Assembly: GCA_963965975.1 (NCBI GenBank)
Contig: OZ014424.1
Coordinates: 3,472,001-3,536,000 of the forward strand
Source of the DNA: Xestospongia bergquistia
Taxonomy: Eukaryota > Porifera > Demospongiae > Haplosclerida > Petrosiidae
Length of the DNA stretch: 64,000 bases
Direction: 5' to 3'
The position numbers were made by a program, and so were the translations under genes. The notes under the pieces are model-generated. The model did not search any database and was not told the origin of the DNA. It saw nothing but the letters and a program-made list of their open reading frames with translations. Shown piece after piece: positions 1-13,117 of this stretch. How positions within the stretch are numbered: the first letter of the stretch is position 1; the number at the start of each line of letters is the position of its first letter.

Positions 1-794
1 CATGGGATTCACTCCTGACTATATTGTATATCATGAACTTGTCATGACAACTAAGGTCAGAACTTAATGTAAACAAAATAACAGCTCACTATAGATTTTT
101 ATTTGTCAAACACCATTTTAATTGACTTAATTGATGTTATATTTTTTTCATTCTCTGAGAACTAACTGATTTGCCTTTTGTATTATAGGAGTATATGCAA
201 TGTGTGACAGCAGTAGATGGATTATGGTTAGCAGAACTTGGACCTGTGTTTTTCACTGTAAAAGACAACACACTGTCACGAATTGTAAGTCTACCTACAA
301 ATGACTGTTGCTTTTAATTAGCATTACTTCAAATATCTGGATCATGCAATAAAACCTTTTTGACACAAGTGATATCTTGTGCTATATGAATACAATTATT
401 TTGAGAATGTAGAATGATTGTATTCATGCTTGCTTTGTCACTTTCCAATTAAATTTGTGATATATCTATTACTTTAGGAAAAGAAACAAGCAACTAAGAA
501 AAAGCTTAGTCAAATGGAAGCAGAGTTGACAGCTGCATCCGAAAAATTAAAAGCTATGAAAGAGGAAGAGATAGCAAGGAAATCAAGCTCTGTCAGGTGA
601 GTTTTCTCTATAGTGATAAGAAACATTTGTAGTTTTGTTAGCAATTGTTATAAATATTGTGTATAATTATAATAGGAGTACCACTATAAGTAAAATTGGT
701 AATTCTGTGTTTTTACAGGAAACAATCCATTTTAACTCCTGGATTAAGAGACCCTGGTACACCAAGATATACTCCAAAAAGAATTGGACTATAA
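1..794 (+). CDS. DHX38: PRP16/DHX38 pre-mRNA-splicing helicase, 3' end (partial)
   Basis: This is the C-terminal end of the DEAH-box ATPase PRP16/DHX38, which remodels the spliceosome before the second step of splicing. Coding exons are <1-55, 189-284, 478-596 and 719-794, all with GT-AG borders and matching phases. The first exon reads [19 protein letters not shown] after the window edge, the second carries [13 protein letters not shown], the third is a lysine/glutamate-rich helix, and the protein ends in TPKRIGL. This order ([19 protein letters not shown], charged helix, short basic tail with TPxRTP-like residues) is the known tail of the family. The helicase core lies upstream of the window. 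The next gene runs toward it, with about 320 bases between the two stop codons. Confidence 0.93.
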
Positions 795-1116
795 ATAGAC
801 CAAAAAAATATCGCCACAAGTTTTCAGTTTTTATGTTATTATATCATCATTGTACACTTATTCTTCATATTCTTAATTATTATGCAAAGAGTTATTGTTA
901 CTGTACAGCTATTATCAGGTTTTATCCAAAGATTTAATATTTTATTGTGGCCAGTACATTCAATTGTTTCAATGGACTAATTGACTTACTAGTAATGAAT
1001 GTACTTATAATATATGACAAAGTCCATGTTATAATATTATACAATACATTGCAATTACGTAAAATAATGATAACATATTGACATTATATAGCGAATATAT
1101 ATACATACAAACATTG

Positions 1117-3636
1117 TCACATTGTAAATGTTTTGCCAGTACTTATGATGTGTTGTGCTGCCAGCTTTACAAGGACTTCTTTCTTGTCTTTAGATTGATA
1201 TCGAACACCATTTTCTTTCAACCAACATTTCAACACAGCTATCTTGGCTTTTTCAAGCTATTGAGAGATAATAAACTCATTTGTTATCACACAATGACAG
1301 TCTTGTACCTTTGTCTTACAAACAGATGATAACATTAGTAGTGGATTATCACTTCTAGTATTAGGCACTTCTAGCTCATCTCTTTCTGGTGGTACTGGTC
1401 GTTTTGGTAGGGGTAGTTGTTGTAAAGGCTCCACATTAGGTCTTTTACGTGGTAATGACAGTTTTTTAGTAGGTCCTGAAGTTGACATTTGCTTTGTTAT
1501 TGAAGGTATTTCAAATTTACTGGCCGTGTTAGATTTAGGTATATGGGCATCTGGTTGTTTCTGTAAACTGTTCAGAACAGACACATTTTTGGTCGCAGTA
1601 TTTGGACATTCTATAACAGAGCAACTTGGTACAATGTGAGGTTCAGTAGAAGTAGATGATGGATGGTTTGAACATATTTTATTTAAAGGTTGTGATAATG
1701 GTTTGTTCAGATGTGGTGTGGTGTTGCATCTTACATCAGATGAGAAAGAATGGCTTGGTTGAAGTACAGTCAATGGAGTAAGAATGTTTTGGGAGAAACA
1801 AAGTTGAGTTCCACATACAGAAGGCATACGAGCATGAATATCATTAACTAGAGCTGTAGCCACATTGTTGGTACATGCATTCTGTGAAGGGATAACCAGT
1901 GGCTTCCCTCGACAGACACAACATCCAGGATAACTGTATAATATATAATATAGTGCATGACTATCCTTTGTTTACCTGAAAAAGGTAGTAGGATTGAATT
2001 TGAAGAAGATTTGATAAAATAGATGTTGACTCTCTGGTAAAATAAATCCATACTAGAAAAAAATATAATTAAAGTTAGATACAGAATAGACTACCTGTTT
2101 CTTCCAATGGAGTCTAATCATATCATAAGTTTCAAAGACTGTTGATTCTGGTACCGTATGTGAAACAGAATAAATGTAAGCTTGAGTGAAACTAGAATAT
2201 TGAAGTTAACAAACTAATGACAATATAATTACTGGACAAAAATAAATAGTTGTAAGCTCAATGAAGTAATATCAATTAAACACTTAACAAGTATTTTAAC
2301 TAGTCACTTACTTTGGTAATACATAACATTGATTAGCACAGATGGAATTTTCAGTAATAGTAAAACTTGGATCACTCTTGAATCTATTAAGTGTTCCTGT
2401 TGATATTTCTAGGTCATCAGGCTGCAGAAATAAATGATAGAATATTTTTTATAACTACACACATCAGTACCTTTAATAAATTGAAAGTTAGTTTATTAAC
2501 ATTTAAAGTCAGTGTTATCTCCTGGCTGCTCATTACAATATTTAACTCTAGAGAGGAATATACTAGTTGAAATAATAAATTTTTGAAACTCACTGAGAGC
2601 TTGAGTTTTGCCTGTCATGAAGACATCATTACCTATGAAGCAAAGGTTAGTAATCATTTTTCTACATATCCTCTTCACCTTGCACTATCCAATCACCAAT
2701 CCGGTTCCATTTTGGAGCCAGTCTTGCAATTAAAGTGAATTCATAACAGACTTGAAGTATGAACAGTGTGAGAGGTTGCTGTCCTGTAATCTGCAATATC
2801 ATCAGACATGAGTCACATGAATAAAGAAGAGGAATGAACAGAGCACTCTAAAGAAGGTTCATGTACACAGAGGCTAATAGAATGACTGGTTTAGAGCAAT
2901 ATCAAAAGCACAGGAATGCAGTTCCTGACAAATAAGCATATCAAAAGACTCTACATTATATATAATTAGTGAAAAGTGAATTGTACTATACAAAGGATTG
3001 TAATTCTAAAGACAATCATTACATATTACTATTCAAATCTTGCTTCTTATTACAAGAATATGATATCCTAATACTATCTGAATCCATCATATATAAAATC
3101 TACAGCATTCTTCATATGAATATCCTTATACTTGGACAGCAAACTCACCTTAACTCTCATTGAAGCCAGCTTCTGTTTTAGTACTGTATCTCCTGAGACA
3201 TAGCCCTTCTATAATTAATATAAATAATAATAATAAAATGATCATCACATAGACTCAGTAAGGAGGTATGAGGTGTATGTTATTAGAGGACCTTTGATAG
3301 AATCCATATAGCATTGGGACTATGACTTCTAAATCCAAAGGCTGTCCTTTGCTCTTCACAATATGGAGCAGTGAGCAGAAGAGAATGGGCTCGTGCCAAT
3401 TCTCTGTGTGAAAGGTAAGATATTAAAATACTAGTATGATACATTTACTGTATATTACAGTACCTGCATTTAGCTTGTACAGCTGACTGAATATGACAGT
3501 GGATAGCCTCTGCTAAAAATACTTCCAAATCACTTGGGTTAGTAAAGTTAGCAAAAAAAATCCTAGCCATGTGTCGAGTTTGTCGATCTTGCAATTTCCG
3601 CCAAGCGAAATTATTTTTAACTCTTTCAATTCCCAT
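1117..3636 (-). CDS. C18orf63: C18orf63-like protein (DUF4708 family) with SAP-like C-terminus
   Basis: Eleven coding exons on the minus strand: 3464-3636, 3292-3403, 3149-3208, 2679-2790, 2594-2632, 2471-2547, 2312-2421, 2095-2191, 1976-2052, 1309-1933 and 1117-1257. Spliced, they align along the human C18orf63 protein: LIARLAPKWN matches its LTARLAPAWN, ANQCYVLP matches SNWCYVLP, and YGFILPES matches YGYKLPED. The start is the ATG at 3634-3636; an upstream in-frame TTG was not used. The large exon 1309-1933 is serine/proline-rich and probably disordered. The last exon encodes a 47-residue basic helical segment (AVLKCWLKENGV, then SKDKKEVLVKLA) resembling a SAP or DUF-type helix-hairpin; that reading is inference. 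The molecular function of the family is unknown. The gene starts 90 bp from SPAG17 on the opposite strand and shares its X-box promoter, which suggests a role in ciliated or sperm cells. Confidence 0.85.
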
Positions 3637-3639
3637 TCT

Positions 3640-3652
3640 GTTGCCTAGCAAC
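3640..3652. promoter_or_regulatory. RFX X-box motif 1
   Basis: GTTGCCTAGCAAC is a palindromic match to the RFX-factor X-box (GTNRCC, short spacer, RGYAAC). It sits directly upstream of the C18orf63-like start codon and 75 bp upstream of the SPAG17 start codon. RFX factors drive axonemal and ciliary genes in metazoans; use here is inferred from position. Confidence 0.7.
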
Positions 3653-3688
3653 TGTATTACCTTATATTCTCTTACGATTAAATTTTAA

Positions 3689-3701
3689 GTTGCTAAGCAA
3701 C
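3689..3701. promoter_or_regulatory. RFX X-box motif 2
   Basis: GTTGCTAAGCAAC is a second palindromic X-box-like site, 49 bp from the first and 26 bp upstream of the SPAG17 ATG. The left half has one change from the strict consensus (GCT for GCC). The pair lies inside the 90 bp gap between two divergent genes, so either or both could be controlled by it. Confidence 0.65.
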
Positions 3702-3726
3702 TCTAGTTACCATTGACCGGAGGACA

Positions 3727-4026
3727 ATGTCTAAAGGAAAGAAACCTAAGAACAACGTTGTTGATTCAGGAAAATGGGACGAAGGTTTGATAAAAGAGCC
3801 TCTTCAAGATGTAAGTAATTACATTATTAATGCTAACAAGCTTTATCCGCCCACAAATGTGTAGGACCTTTGGCAGTCCTTTGTAATATTTGTAGCTCCA
3901 GGTAATCCTTCATCAGAGTCTACAGTGCAGTGTCTAGCCTCTACTGTGGAAACAGGGGTTCGGAGAAAATTTTTTATAATTGAAAAGCAGGCCATGCTTC
4001 ATTCTGTAAGTAGATCTACATGTGTG

Positions 4027-4067
<41 letters not shown>

Positions 4068-7000
4068 CATACACATAAACATATATATATATATTTTTTT
4101 GTCGAGGACTGCCTCAAAACAGTAGTCAATTTAAAGCCAGCCACCCACTTTAAAACCAAGTGATTTTCTATGTATTTTATATATTGTGTATATATTTCAC
4201 TTGCTTCTTCATTCAACTCAAGAGAATTATGTGTAAATGACTTGTGTACTGGTGTACATGCGTATAATAAAGTTTTGAAACAAATTAGAAGTAATTTACT
4301 TTGAGATGACTGCTTAAAGTAATAATCTGGGATTGCCTGGTGTCTGTCTTATATTTTGCTCATCTAGTCCAAACCTATCAATGTGCATACATTTTGCTAT
4401 AAGGTGTCCACTAGATTACTTAATACTTTATTTCTGTAGGCAAGAGAAGATGCTTCAAGCAGCACTGGGGGAGGAGGAGGGAAAAAGAGTAAACAAGGCA
4501 CTGCCCCTACTAATAAATCACTTCATCCAGAGGTCAGTATATAAGTCATGTATATGATGAAGTTGATGCCAATTATTAACTTATTAACCCTTTGCCATTA
4601 CCTGAAAAGCCATCAAGACTATATATTCTCTTTTTAGGTTTGTGAGCATGTGTTATCTGCTCTCAATAGTGGAGATGAGGTTCCACAGTCGCTAGTAGCT
4701 CGTATGCTCAAATACAAGATATTAAAACTGAGGACCAAATATTTAGCTGCCAGAGAAGCTCAGTTAAAAGTAAAGATTATTTGTTTTATAATACTCAGAT
4801 ACAGTAGTACATGTATATTATTATATCTATTGAAGTAGTGTCGTTTTATAATGTCTTGTCTTGAAGGAGGCTGATGAAGCTGCAAAACGTGCTAAAGGAG
4901 TCAGTGCTAAAGGCAAAGGTGGAGGAGATAGAGGATCTAAAAAAGGCAAAGACACTCCAGGAGGAAAAGGTGATGTTGGAGAAGAGTTTCCAATGCCTCA
5001 AAAAGGTCCCACTACTATGAAAAAGAGAGGAGAGGAGGATCTTGAATCAAAATATATTGGTAGGCTATACTGTTTAATAAGTTCTTTGTTAGCTCTCATT
5101 TAAAGTTATTCATAGAGTACTCATATTTCTAGCATTTGGACATAAACATTGTTTATTCCTTAGATGACGAGCCTCAGCCTGGCCCAAATGCTTACATTTT
5201 ACTTCAAGGATTTCATGAAGCAGAACTCTTCACTCATTTAGCCACTCTGGGCATTTCTGCTAATGCTTTATTCAAAATCATCAACTCTACTAACCAAACA
5301 GAACCAAGTAAGGACAAATAGTTATATTTTTATATTATATAATTCATATACCTCAAAATACATATAGACCAAAATCAGATGTGAACAAGTATAGTGCATG
5401 TATTTGTATTTGGAATAAATGTACTTATTAAATGAAAGTATATAGTTTTAATTATGATATTAGATGTTCCTGATGATGATGATGAGAAAAAAACTGACCT
5501 AATGAAACAGGAGGCAATATTACTTCAATTTTGGTATGACATAGGAAGCATAGTCTCTACATCTGGTACTGGATCAATGTTGAAAGATATGGCTCAATTG
5601 GAATTTACAGTAGATATACTTCTTCCTGAACTGGACTCTGAAGAAAGCAAGGTATTTTACTTTTAGTTTAATTCTAGTTTTATTTATGTGATACTTAGTG
5701 CACTCAGTAATATAAATATGTATAAACCTTTTCCTTGGAAGCTACTTTTATTCACCAATGCTTTAAATAATATAAAGTTTGATTTAGTTTGTAACTTCAC
5801 ACCTATTTGTAATAATATTAATCTGGTATATATTTTGGTATAGTCACATCCAGATATTGTATAAAACATGTTTACCATTTTATTTGATTACTTATGTTCA
5901 ATAGGAAATTGGTCTGACATTATTTAATGAACTTGCTACTCGGACGTACAGTGTCTTAGAAAGTTGGAAACAATATAGACACTATATTGACTACATTGAT
6001 ATGCAGGACATACCATTGGGTGTGACTACCCTACCAATTGAGAGTGCTGATGATGTCTTTGTCACTTCAGAAATTACATTAGCTCCTTTTTGCACTCAAG
6101 AAAAAAAGTATGGAAATATGAATGAATATATTAGGATGGATGGATGGTGGTTGAATTGGTGGGTAGGTAAAATGGATGAATTATAAGGATTAGATAACGG
6201 ATTGAGCTATCGACCTTTTTTAGGCCCACAGTTGACATGAGATATTACAATGAACTGCTAGAAACAGTTCCTGAAGAGTCTATAACTCCTTCTATTATAT
6301 TGAGCTGCATGCTAGAACAAGTGAGTGTAATGTATGATATCTTTAACAGTCAAGTTCTGAACTTTAAATTGAATGCTATGTAGATCATATAATGTTTACA
6401 CTATACCCAACACCACTCCCGAGCCTTTGAGACACACTACATGGCATATCACTTAGATTAACTTTGTCATAGTGTAATCAAAATATTTGAAATGAATAAG
6501 TCTTTTATGCATCCTGGTATATGAGTTTAATATTTAGATAACGTGTACAAATAATTTTTTGAGCAACAAAGTATAACACTTCCTGTACATTGAAATACAA
6601 CAGTCTTTTATACATAATACATGTAAACATTATCGCTTTATTTTTTTGTAGGTAGAGTTATCTTTTTCTGGTAATCTACCACTTCCATTAGAGGATTCTA
6701 TACACAATGACGTACAAAACCATATTAATGATATTCTCTCATGTCTTCCTCAAGACCCCAATACAGAAAAAAAGGTATTACTTGATATGCATATAATATT
6801 GTTCTCAAATGTTATTTATTAAAATGTATTTACTTTATGCTTGATTCTGTTTAGGTAGTTAAGTCATCCCCTGAACCATTGCAAGTCATTCATTGGCAAG
6901 ACCAGACGAAGCTCTCTACATTTACTGTTCCTGACCAATCCTGCCTAAGCTCAGCACAGGAACTAACTAAACATCATTCTCTACTCTCTTTATCTCTCAC

Positions 7001-10000
7001 TTTTCCTAACCTTACACCATCACTTAGTTCTGCTTGTCAGACTGAACTTCATGCTTTAAAACAATTTACCTTAAATGTTCCAGTGCTACATATAGATTCT
7101 ATTTTCAATAGTTTACTAACTATCCTATCTATGGAGTATATACCACCACCAAGCACATCAGATCAACCATTGAGTAATTTAACTATTAATCCTTGTAATC
7201 TTCTTTTTGATTACCCCCTCGATTTCCCATTAGAGCATACTCAGTCAACTAGTACTGCAATAATTCCAATTGCAGACGAAGCAGTTGGTCCTCCTAGTTC
7301 TACACCCCTAGCACTTAATCTACCAACTCCTATCCTCAAACTGTCAAATTACAGTGTACTAGAACCACTCAGCAAAGAAGTGATTCTACAGGTCATACAA
7401 AATCTCAGATCTACTCATCCCTATATCCAGCTTTATTACCACCAATTTGCAAACTCACTCATAGTATCAATGTACTCTGGCTATACTGATACCACTGGGA
7501 CTGTTGGTGAATATACATGGCAAAGACATATTCATTCAAAGATTGGGTTCAACAACTACTTAAAGTTTGTTGCAGAGTGGGTAGGTTCAACAGTAGACGC
7601 AGCAGTTGAAGAAGATGAGGAGAGGAGAGAAGCAATAGAAGTAGAGTGTAAAGACCTTTTAGAAGCCAAAATGGGAGCTCTTAAAGAGAAACAAGAAACA
7701 GAGAAACAGGAGGCTGGGTCAAAAGCTTCATCTGCTACTGGAGGAAAAAAGAGTCACCTCGCTTCTGCTAAGAAGACACCTTCAGGTAAAGGATCAAAGC
7801 TTGCTACTCCTACTGTATCAACTGAAAATTTAGAAAGTGACTTGCCTCATTTTACAGAAAGAAAACTCTATACAGGTTATGATGTTGGAGATAAAGTACT
7901 ACTTTCAAATGGTAGACTAGCAACTACTTTTACTAGTGATGGAGCTAAGATTGTATCAGAACGGATCAATTTTGTAAATGGACCAGTTTCACAGTCAGTG
8001 TCATTAATTCATAATGGCATACATCTCTCTGCTGTGTCTATGCTGAATACCGATGAAAAGCTACTACCTCCTGTAGCCACACAAATGCCAAATGAAGAAA
8101 CCAGTGATGATAGCCAACAGAAGGAATTCTCGGATATACCAAATCCCATTCCACAACCCCCAGAACCTGTCCTTTGTAGAATGTTTGAAGCGAATCTCAA
8201 GAACAATGTTAATTTATCATTCAGTCATTTTGGACCTCAGGGTAATGGACAATTACCAATTGAACCAAAATCAGAGGAGGAGTTAGCTAAATTAGAGCAA
8301 AATCGACCTGACTCATCAAAGGAGTCTCGTCCACCATCCCAAGATAAAAAACTCTCCAAAAAGCAACAAGAAGAGCAACAACGTATCTTGGAGCAACAGC
8401 AAGCCTTAGAAGCTAAGTTTGTAATGGAAAAACAGGAAGTATTAAAAAAGATCAGCCATGAGAAGAAGAAGATAGTTTGTCGTAACATGTACCAACAATT
8501 AAGTCTAACGACAACACAAGGTCTTCATGTTACTAGCTCTACCATGGTTCTAGACAACACAATAAACTCTGTGATCATTACACAAAATTACCTGACCTCA
8601 TCTGAATCTTTGTCAAATGAGCTAACAAGATGTTACCTACCAGATGGTACTGTAATCAAAGAAATGAAAAATGGTAATATTTGCATACTCTGTAGTGATG
8701 GCAAGGTTTATGAAACAGTGACTGCCTCAATGAAACCACATTATGAAACTCTGTTAGATGAGAAAAAACGTGAAGATGAAGGTTTAGGTAAAAATGTGTC
8801 AACAACTAAAGTGTCTTTCAATGAAATGAATCAAGAAATGTCAGCAACAAAGCCTGGATCTTCTTCACCTCGTGATCATTTGTGGACAGTTACTTATCCC
8901 GATGGAGCAAAACACCTTTTTCAATATAAAAGTGAGGTCCCAAACACATTAGATGAATCTGTAGCTGAAGAGACCAATGAAACTATGGAAGCAAAGTGGC
9001 AAGTCCAGACTGTTGTTGCCCTTGATGCTATTCATACATACACAGCTACTGATCCTCAGTCCAAAGAAGTGAGTATTAATAACATAACATGTTAGATTGT
9101 TAGGAGAATTTTATGAATTTATACAATTTATAATTGTACTGCTCATTTTATGAATTCACAAATTACACATACAAGTCTGGGCACACAATATGCTTAGCTA
9201 TTAATACATGTATTGTTGCGTAGAGGAAGCATTGGAATGCTCTCATACACAGAAAAATGAAATTATCATTAAGAATTAAATGATGTGTACATGTAGTTAT
9301 AGTCTCATGTACTTTAGTTAATAACACTATACATCCATAAAATGTTACATTATTTATGATAATTTATTTTCTTAAGGTTCTACTCACTAGAGGGGACAAA
9401 GTAATGATAGTGAATCGACCAGATGGCTCTCAAGTTGTTGAACATGCTGATGGTACAAGAATTACTTCTTCTTCTACAAATATCATCCTGGAACATCCAT
9501 TATTCTCCCGAGCAATCTACTCTACCTCAACAAGTCACTGTATTCTAGAGTTTTCTTCGGGACTAGCACTCAAGTGCAGTCCATTAGGTCAATATGTCAT
9601 TACTAATGAAGAATATGAACTCTCTATTGCTGGAACTGGAGAAGTAAAATATTCCTTTAACAAATCAAGTGACTATACAATATATCTTAATAGCAATACT
9701 ACTATTCTAAAGGCCACTGATAGCTTAGCCACAAGCTATGCTGTTAATACTATGGGTGAAATTCAAGTTACTAACAAGCCCTCACATGTTACTACACCCC
9801 TTGATTTCCATCCTCATTTCTTTATTATTCAACAAGATGGCAGTGGTCATGAAATACATCATAAAGATAGAGTTGATACATTGATCAAACAAGCTAAGCA
9901 AAGTCCTCAAAGTTTTGTCATTGCAGGCAAACTACCTCAGTATTCTCAATGTGATACAACAACCATCATTTCACCTTGTACTGATGGTAATATGATAATG

Positions 10001-12237
10001 CCTTATAAGGAAGCAAACATTATCCCAAAAAGTCTTCAAGGTGGTAGGAGTAGCACTACTAAAATTGTCATAAATGGTGAAAGAAAAAAGTTTGGAGTAG
10101 GAGTTGGTAAAGCTCTTGATATTGGAGGATACTGTGCCCCAGAACCACCTAAGGTTTTCACACAACCCAAAAATCTTAAATATTGCCATTTCATTAATAT
10201 GGAATCAGAAGATTTGTCATTAAGAGAATCCTTCATGTCTTGTTTGAGTGACTACATAAAATGGAAGGAAGAAAACAAGAAAATTGGAAAAGAACTTCTC
10301 CCACAAGAATCTGAAGAAGACACACAACAGTCAGCTAAGCTGCTTGAATGTGCTCAACATTTTAAAGGCTGTCCTTCTTCACAAGAGCTCCTGAAATTCT
10401 ATGAAAATGCTTGGAAGGTGGCACATTGTCCTCCACTATCTTCTCCTCCCTGCAAAAAATCCAAACTAGTTCAGACCATCAAGGATTTGAAAGAAGAAAT
10501 TAAAGACACTGAAGATACAAAGGAAACAATACGAAATGGAGTGTTCCCTTCATATTTTAAATCATATGAAGGAGTACAGTTCCTTCATTCTATTTCTCCT
10601 GACATGGATGCTCTTGAAGAGAACTTAGCTAGCACTAGACCAAAACGTAAAAGTCTTGTCTCCTTTGATCTAGGTACTATCAATGTATCATACTCTGATA
10701 ACAAAGTCACTCACTCCAATCAATCTACACCAACTACCTTCTTAGCTCATGAAGAGGACTCGCCATCTGGTAGTGAACCTGGCACTGCACTTCCTAGCAC
10801 CAACTCCCTCAGTAAGCTTCGTCCATCTAATCCTACACCCATTCAGGCGTATGGTGACAGATCACCAACATCATTACGTCCTATGAACCCAACACCTCAT
10901 CAGGCTATTGGAGGTACCATATCTGATCAATCAGTTCTACTTAATGATCAAATGTCAACTGATAATATACCATCAGCTCCTTGTCCTCCCATTACCTCCA
11001 GTTTAATATACCAGGTATCAGGTGAGCTAAGGAAATCACCAGTTCAATTACCTTGCTCAATTAGTGGAACTCGCCCAGGAGAAGAACCTAATGTCAAAGT
11101 AAGTATTATTGACTTTTGATGTGGTTTGTTCATTACTACAGCTGTAATCAGATAATTTTACTATGTACATAGCTCAGATAATTTACAAATATTACTATGT
11201 ATAGAGTGTTGTATGATAATATGACTAACTCATAAGGTAGTATGGTCAGTTAGTGATTTATTTCCTGATCTATGATACTATACCTTCATGTGCCTTAGCT
11301 GAATAATAATAAACTATTATATAAATTCTGAAATTCTGAAATAATGATATTTTTGTGTTACTAGTTTAGTTCAATTGAAGAACCAGTTCGGCGAAAAGTA
11401 CATACTTCTTCCACTGCTAATCGAGGTGTTATTCGTGGATTTGTAGTCACGCCCAATGAATTAGACTTTGGCATCTTAAAGGAAGGTTGTACCTACTCTG
11501 TACACTGTGACATAAAAAATGTTGGAATTGATACATGTCGATTTAAAATCAAAGCTCCTCCTCCTTCTACTGGTATCAAAGTACTTTATACTCCTGGTTA
11601 TGTAAGTAGTAGATATACTTTACTTTACATTAAATATATTAATATATTTATGTGGGTAACACTTAATCTATAAAAAGATAATAAATGATCCTGTATTTGT
11701 AGTTGCGATTTACAAGACTTCAATGATTATCTTAATAACCTACTGTTACATATATTATATCATTTCGCTAATGGTTTTGTTTAATTTGAAGATCACTAAT
11801 ATTTAATATGAACACTCTTTAAACATTGGACAGAAGTAATTGTATTGAATGTCTTTTTCTCTTTTTTTCTAGGTGGTTGCTGGTATGTCTAGACAATTTG
11901 ATGTGGAGATATTTGCTCTAGCAGTAGGATCAACTTCTAAAGAAGAAATGGGCACTGTTTATCATGAACTAGAAATTACCACTGAGACCAGTGTTTTCCA
12001 TCTTCCAATTAGAGCATGTATCCAATGAATTGATTCTATAACTTGTATGCCTACACACTTAGTTGTCCTTAATTCAAATATTTAGGTGTCTATCCCTCAG
12101 ATCTCTTTGTTAAGCAGTATTCAGATGCATTAGCAGGTACCACACCTAATGTTAGGCTTGTAAGTGACCGACCTTTGTCACGAGATGATCTCCATCGACC
12201 TCGACATAACATGAATGTACATATAAACTCTTATTAA
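3727..12237 (+). CDS. SPAG17: SPAG17/PF6, central-pair protein of motile cilia
   Basis: SPAG17 (PF6 in Chlamydomonas) is a large scaffold of the C1a projection of the axonemal central pair, needed for ciliary motility. Fifteen coding exons can be joined in phase: 3727-3810, 3865-4005, 4440-4532, 4638-4769, 4867-5059, 5164-5307, 5464-5651, 5905-6107, 6224-6320, 6652-6774, 6855-9068, 9377-11098, 11365-11601, 11873-12017 and 12086-12237. They give about 1955 residues (human about 2220). Family landmarks are a GKGKG-type lysine-rich linker, KRGEEDLESKYIDDEP followed by the GFHEAELFTHLATLGI segment, and MRYYNELL with SCMLEQ. Later come long coiled segments with KKQQEEQQRILEQQQALEAK, repeated PDGT/DGxxH strand motifs, and a C-terminal ASH-like beta domain around 11420-12010. 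The exons of 2214 and 1722 bases are unusually long for this locus. The promoter holds two X-boxes, fitting RFX control. Confidence 0.93.
4031..4062. repeat. (TA)n microsatellite in SPAG17 intron 2
   Basis: About 16 uninterrupted TA units, followed by further AT-rich sequence to 4095. It explains the short lysine/tyrosine/isoleucine-rich reading frames on both strands here. Confidence 0.95.
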
Positions 12238-12702
12238 GGATATCACAACTAACATGCACACACACACACATTGTTATGAGTCTTTATAAATATAGTATTT
12301 ATTTTATTAACACAACAATAATTATTAGCATCATAATATTAACTTGTTTAACATAATCAGTTCTAAATGTTATAATGTTATATCTCAGTTAATATATGTG
12401 TGGAAATAATCAGTTACATTCTTTTGAGTTAGCTTTCTTGATGAAACTTTTATGTTACACTACTAGCAGTAGACATTGTTGCTTGATAAGCCACATGTGG
12501 TGCTTTGGTACTTGTTTGATATGGAACAAGTGTAGTTGCTATGACTATTCAGACAGTACTAGTATTAGTTATAACACAAGCATATTATAATAACTACATT
12601 TAGCATTATCTACTAGAAAAGACATTAAATACAAGAAAGGAATCAAACAATATTGTGTAACAGTGAGGTAGAAGCTAGATGTTCACTTGGATAGGATGAT
12701 GA
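12238..12702. other. Intergenic between SPAG17 and the small minus-strand ORF
   Basis: AT-rich DNA with a short (CA)n run near 12255 and no recognisable coding exon. It holds the 3' ends of SPAG17 and of the converging small ORF. Confidence 0.6.
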
Positions 12703-13008
12703 TCATAGACTTTGTGGATTGTGGATGAATAAAGACGTCATTTCATCATAGATACTTAACCTGCATAGGTTTAAGCATGGATGATCTAGTCTACTCCGTT
12801 GTAAACAGTCGTTTGATAACCACTGAATCACTGTTCTGATATGCCCACTGTCCTGGCTTGGGTGGAACAGTATATATACACGAAAGTATACGTTGCTAGG
12901 GGGAAGGGCTTGGGAAATTATGTTTCTTGGTAGACTGCCTCCATTGGCTACCATATTGTATACTTCAGTAATCTCAACAGGGCTGTTGTCTGCATCTAGA
13001 AACGTCAT
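12703..13008 (-). CDS. Hypothetical 101-residue protein
   Basis: A single uninterrupted frame from a true ATG, MTFLDADNSPVEITEVYNMV onward, ending in HNPQSL. It is predicted soluble, with no signal peptide or membrane span. I do not recognise the family. It stands head to head with CUTA, 109 bp between start codons, a spacing seen at other bona fide divergent gene pairs in this window. It could equally be the terminal exon of a spliced gene, since a possible acceptor region lies just upstream. Amino-acid composition looks protein-like rather than like low-complexity AT noise. Confidence 0.4.
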   Translation of the reverse strand: MTFLDADNSPVEITEVYNMVANGGSLPRNIISQALPPSNVYFRVYILFHPSQDSGHIRTVIQWLSNDCLQRSRLDHPCLNLCRLSIYDEMTSLFIHNPQSL

Positions 13009-13117
13009 TGGAGGTAGGCGATATTATAGACATTATACGTGCATAGATATGAGTCTGTGATGTTATATATATTGTTTTTATTGTTTTCTGATCTCAGTGT
13101 CTGTATCAGCTAATAAC

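Noticed and set aside
4016..4216. Small frames on both strands around the (TA)n run
   Set aside because: Low-complexity microsatellite translation inside a SPAG17 intron.
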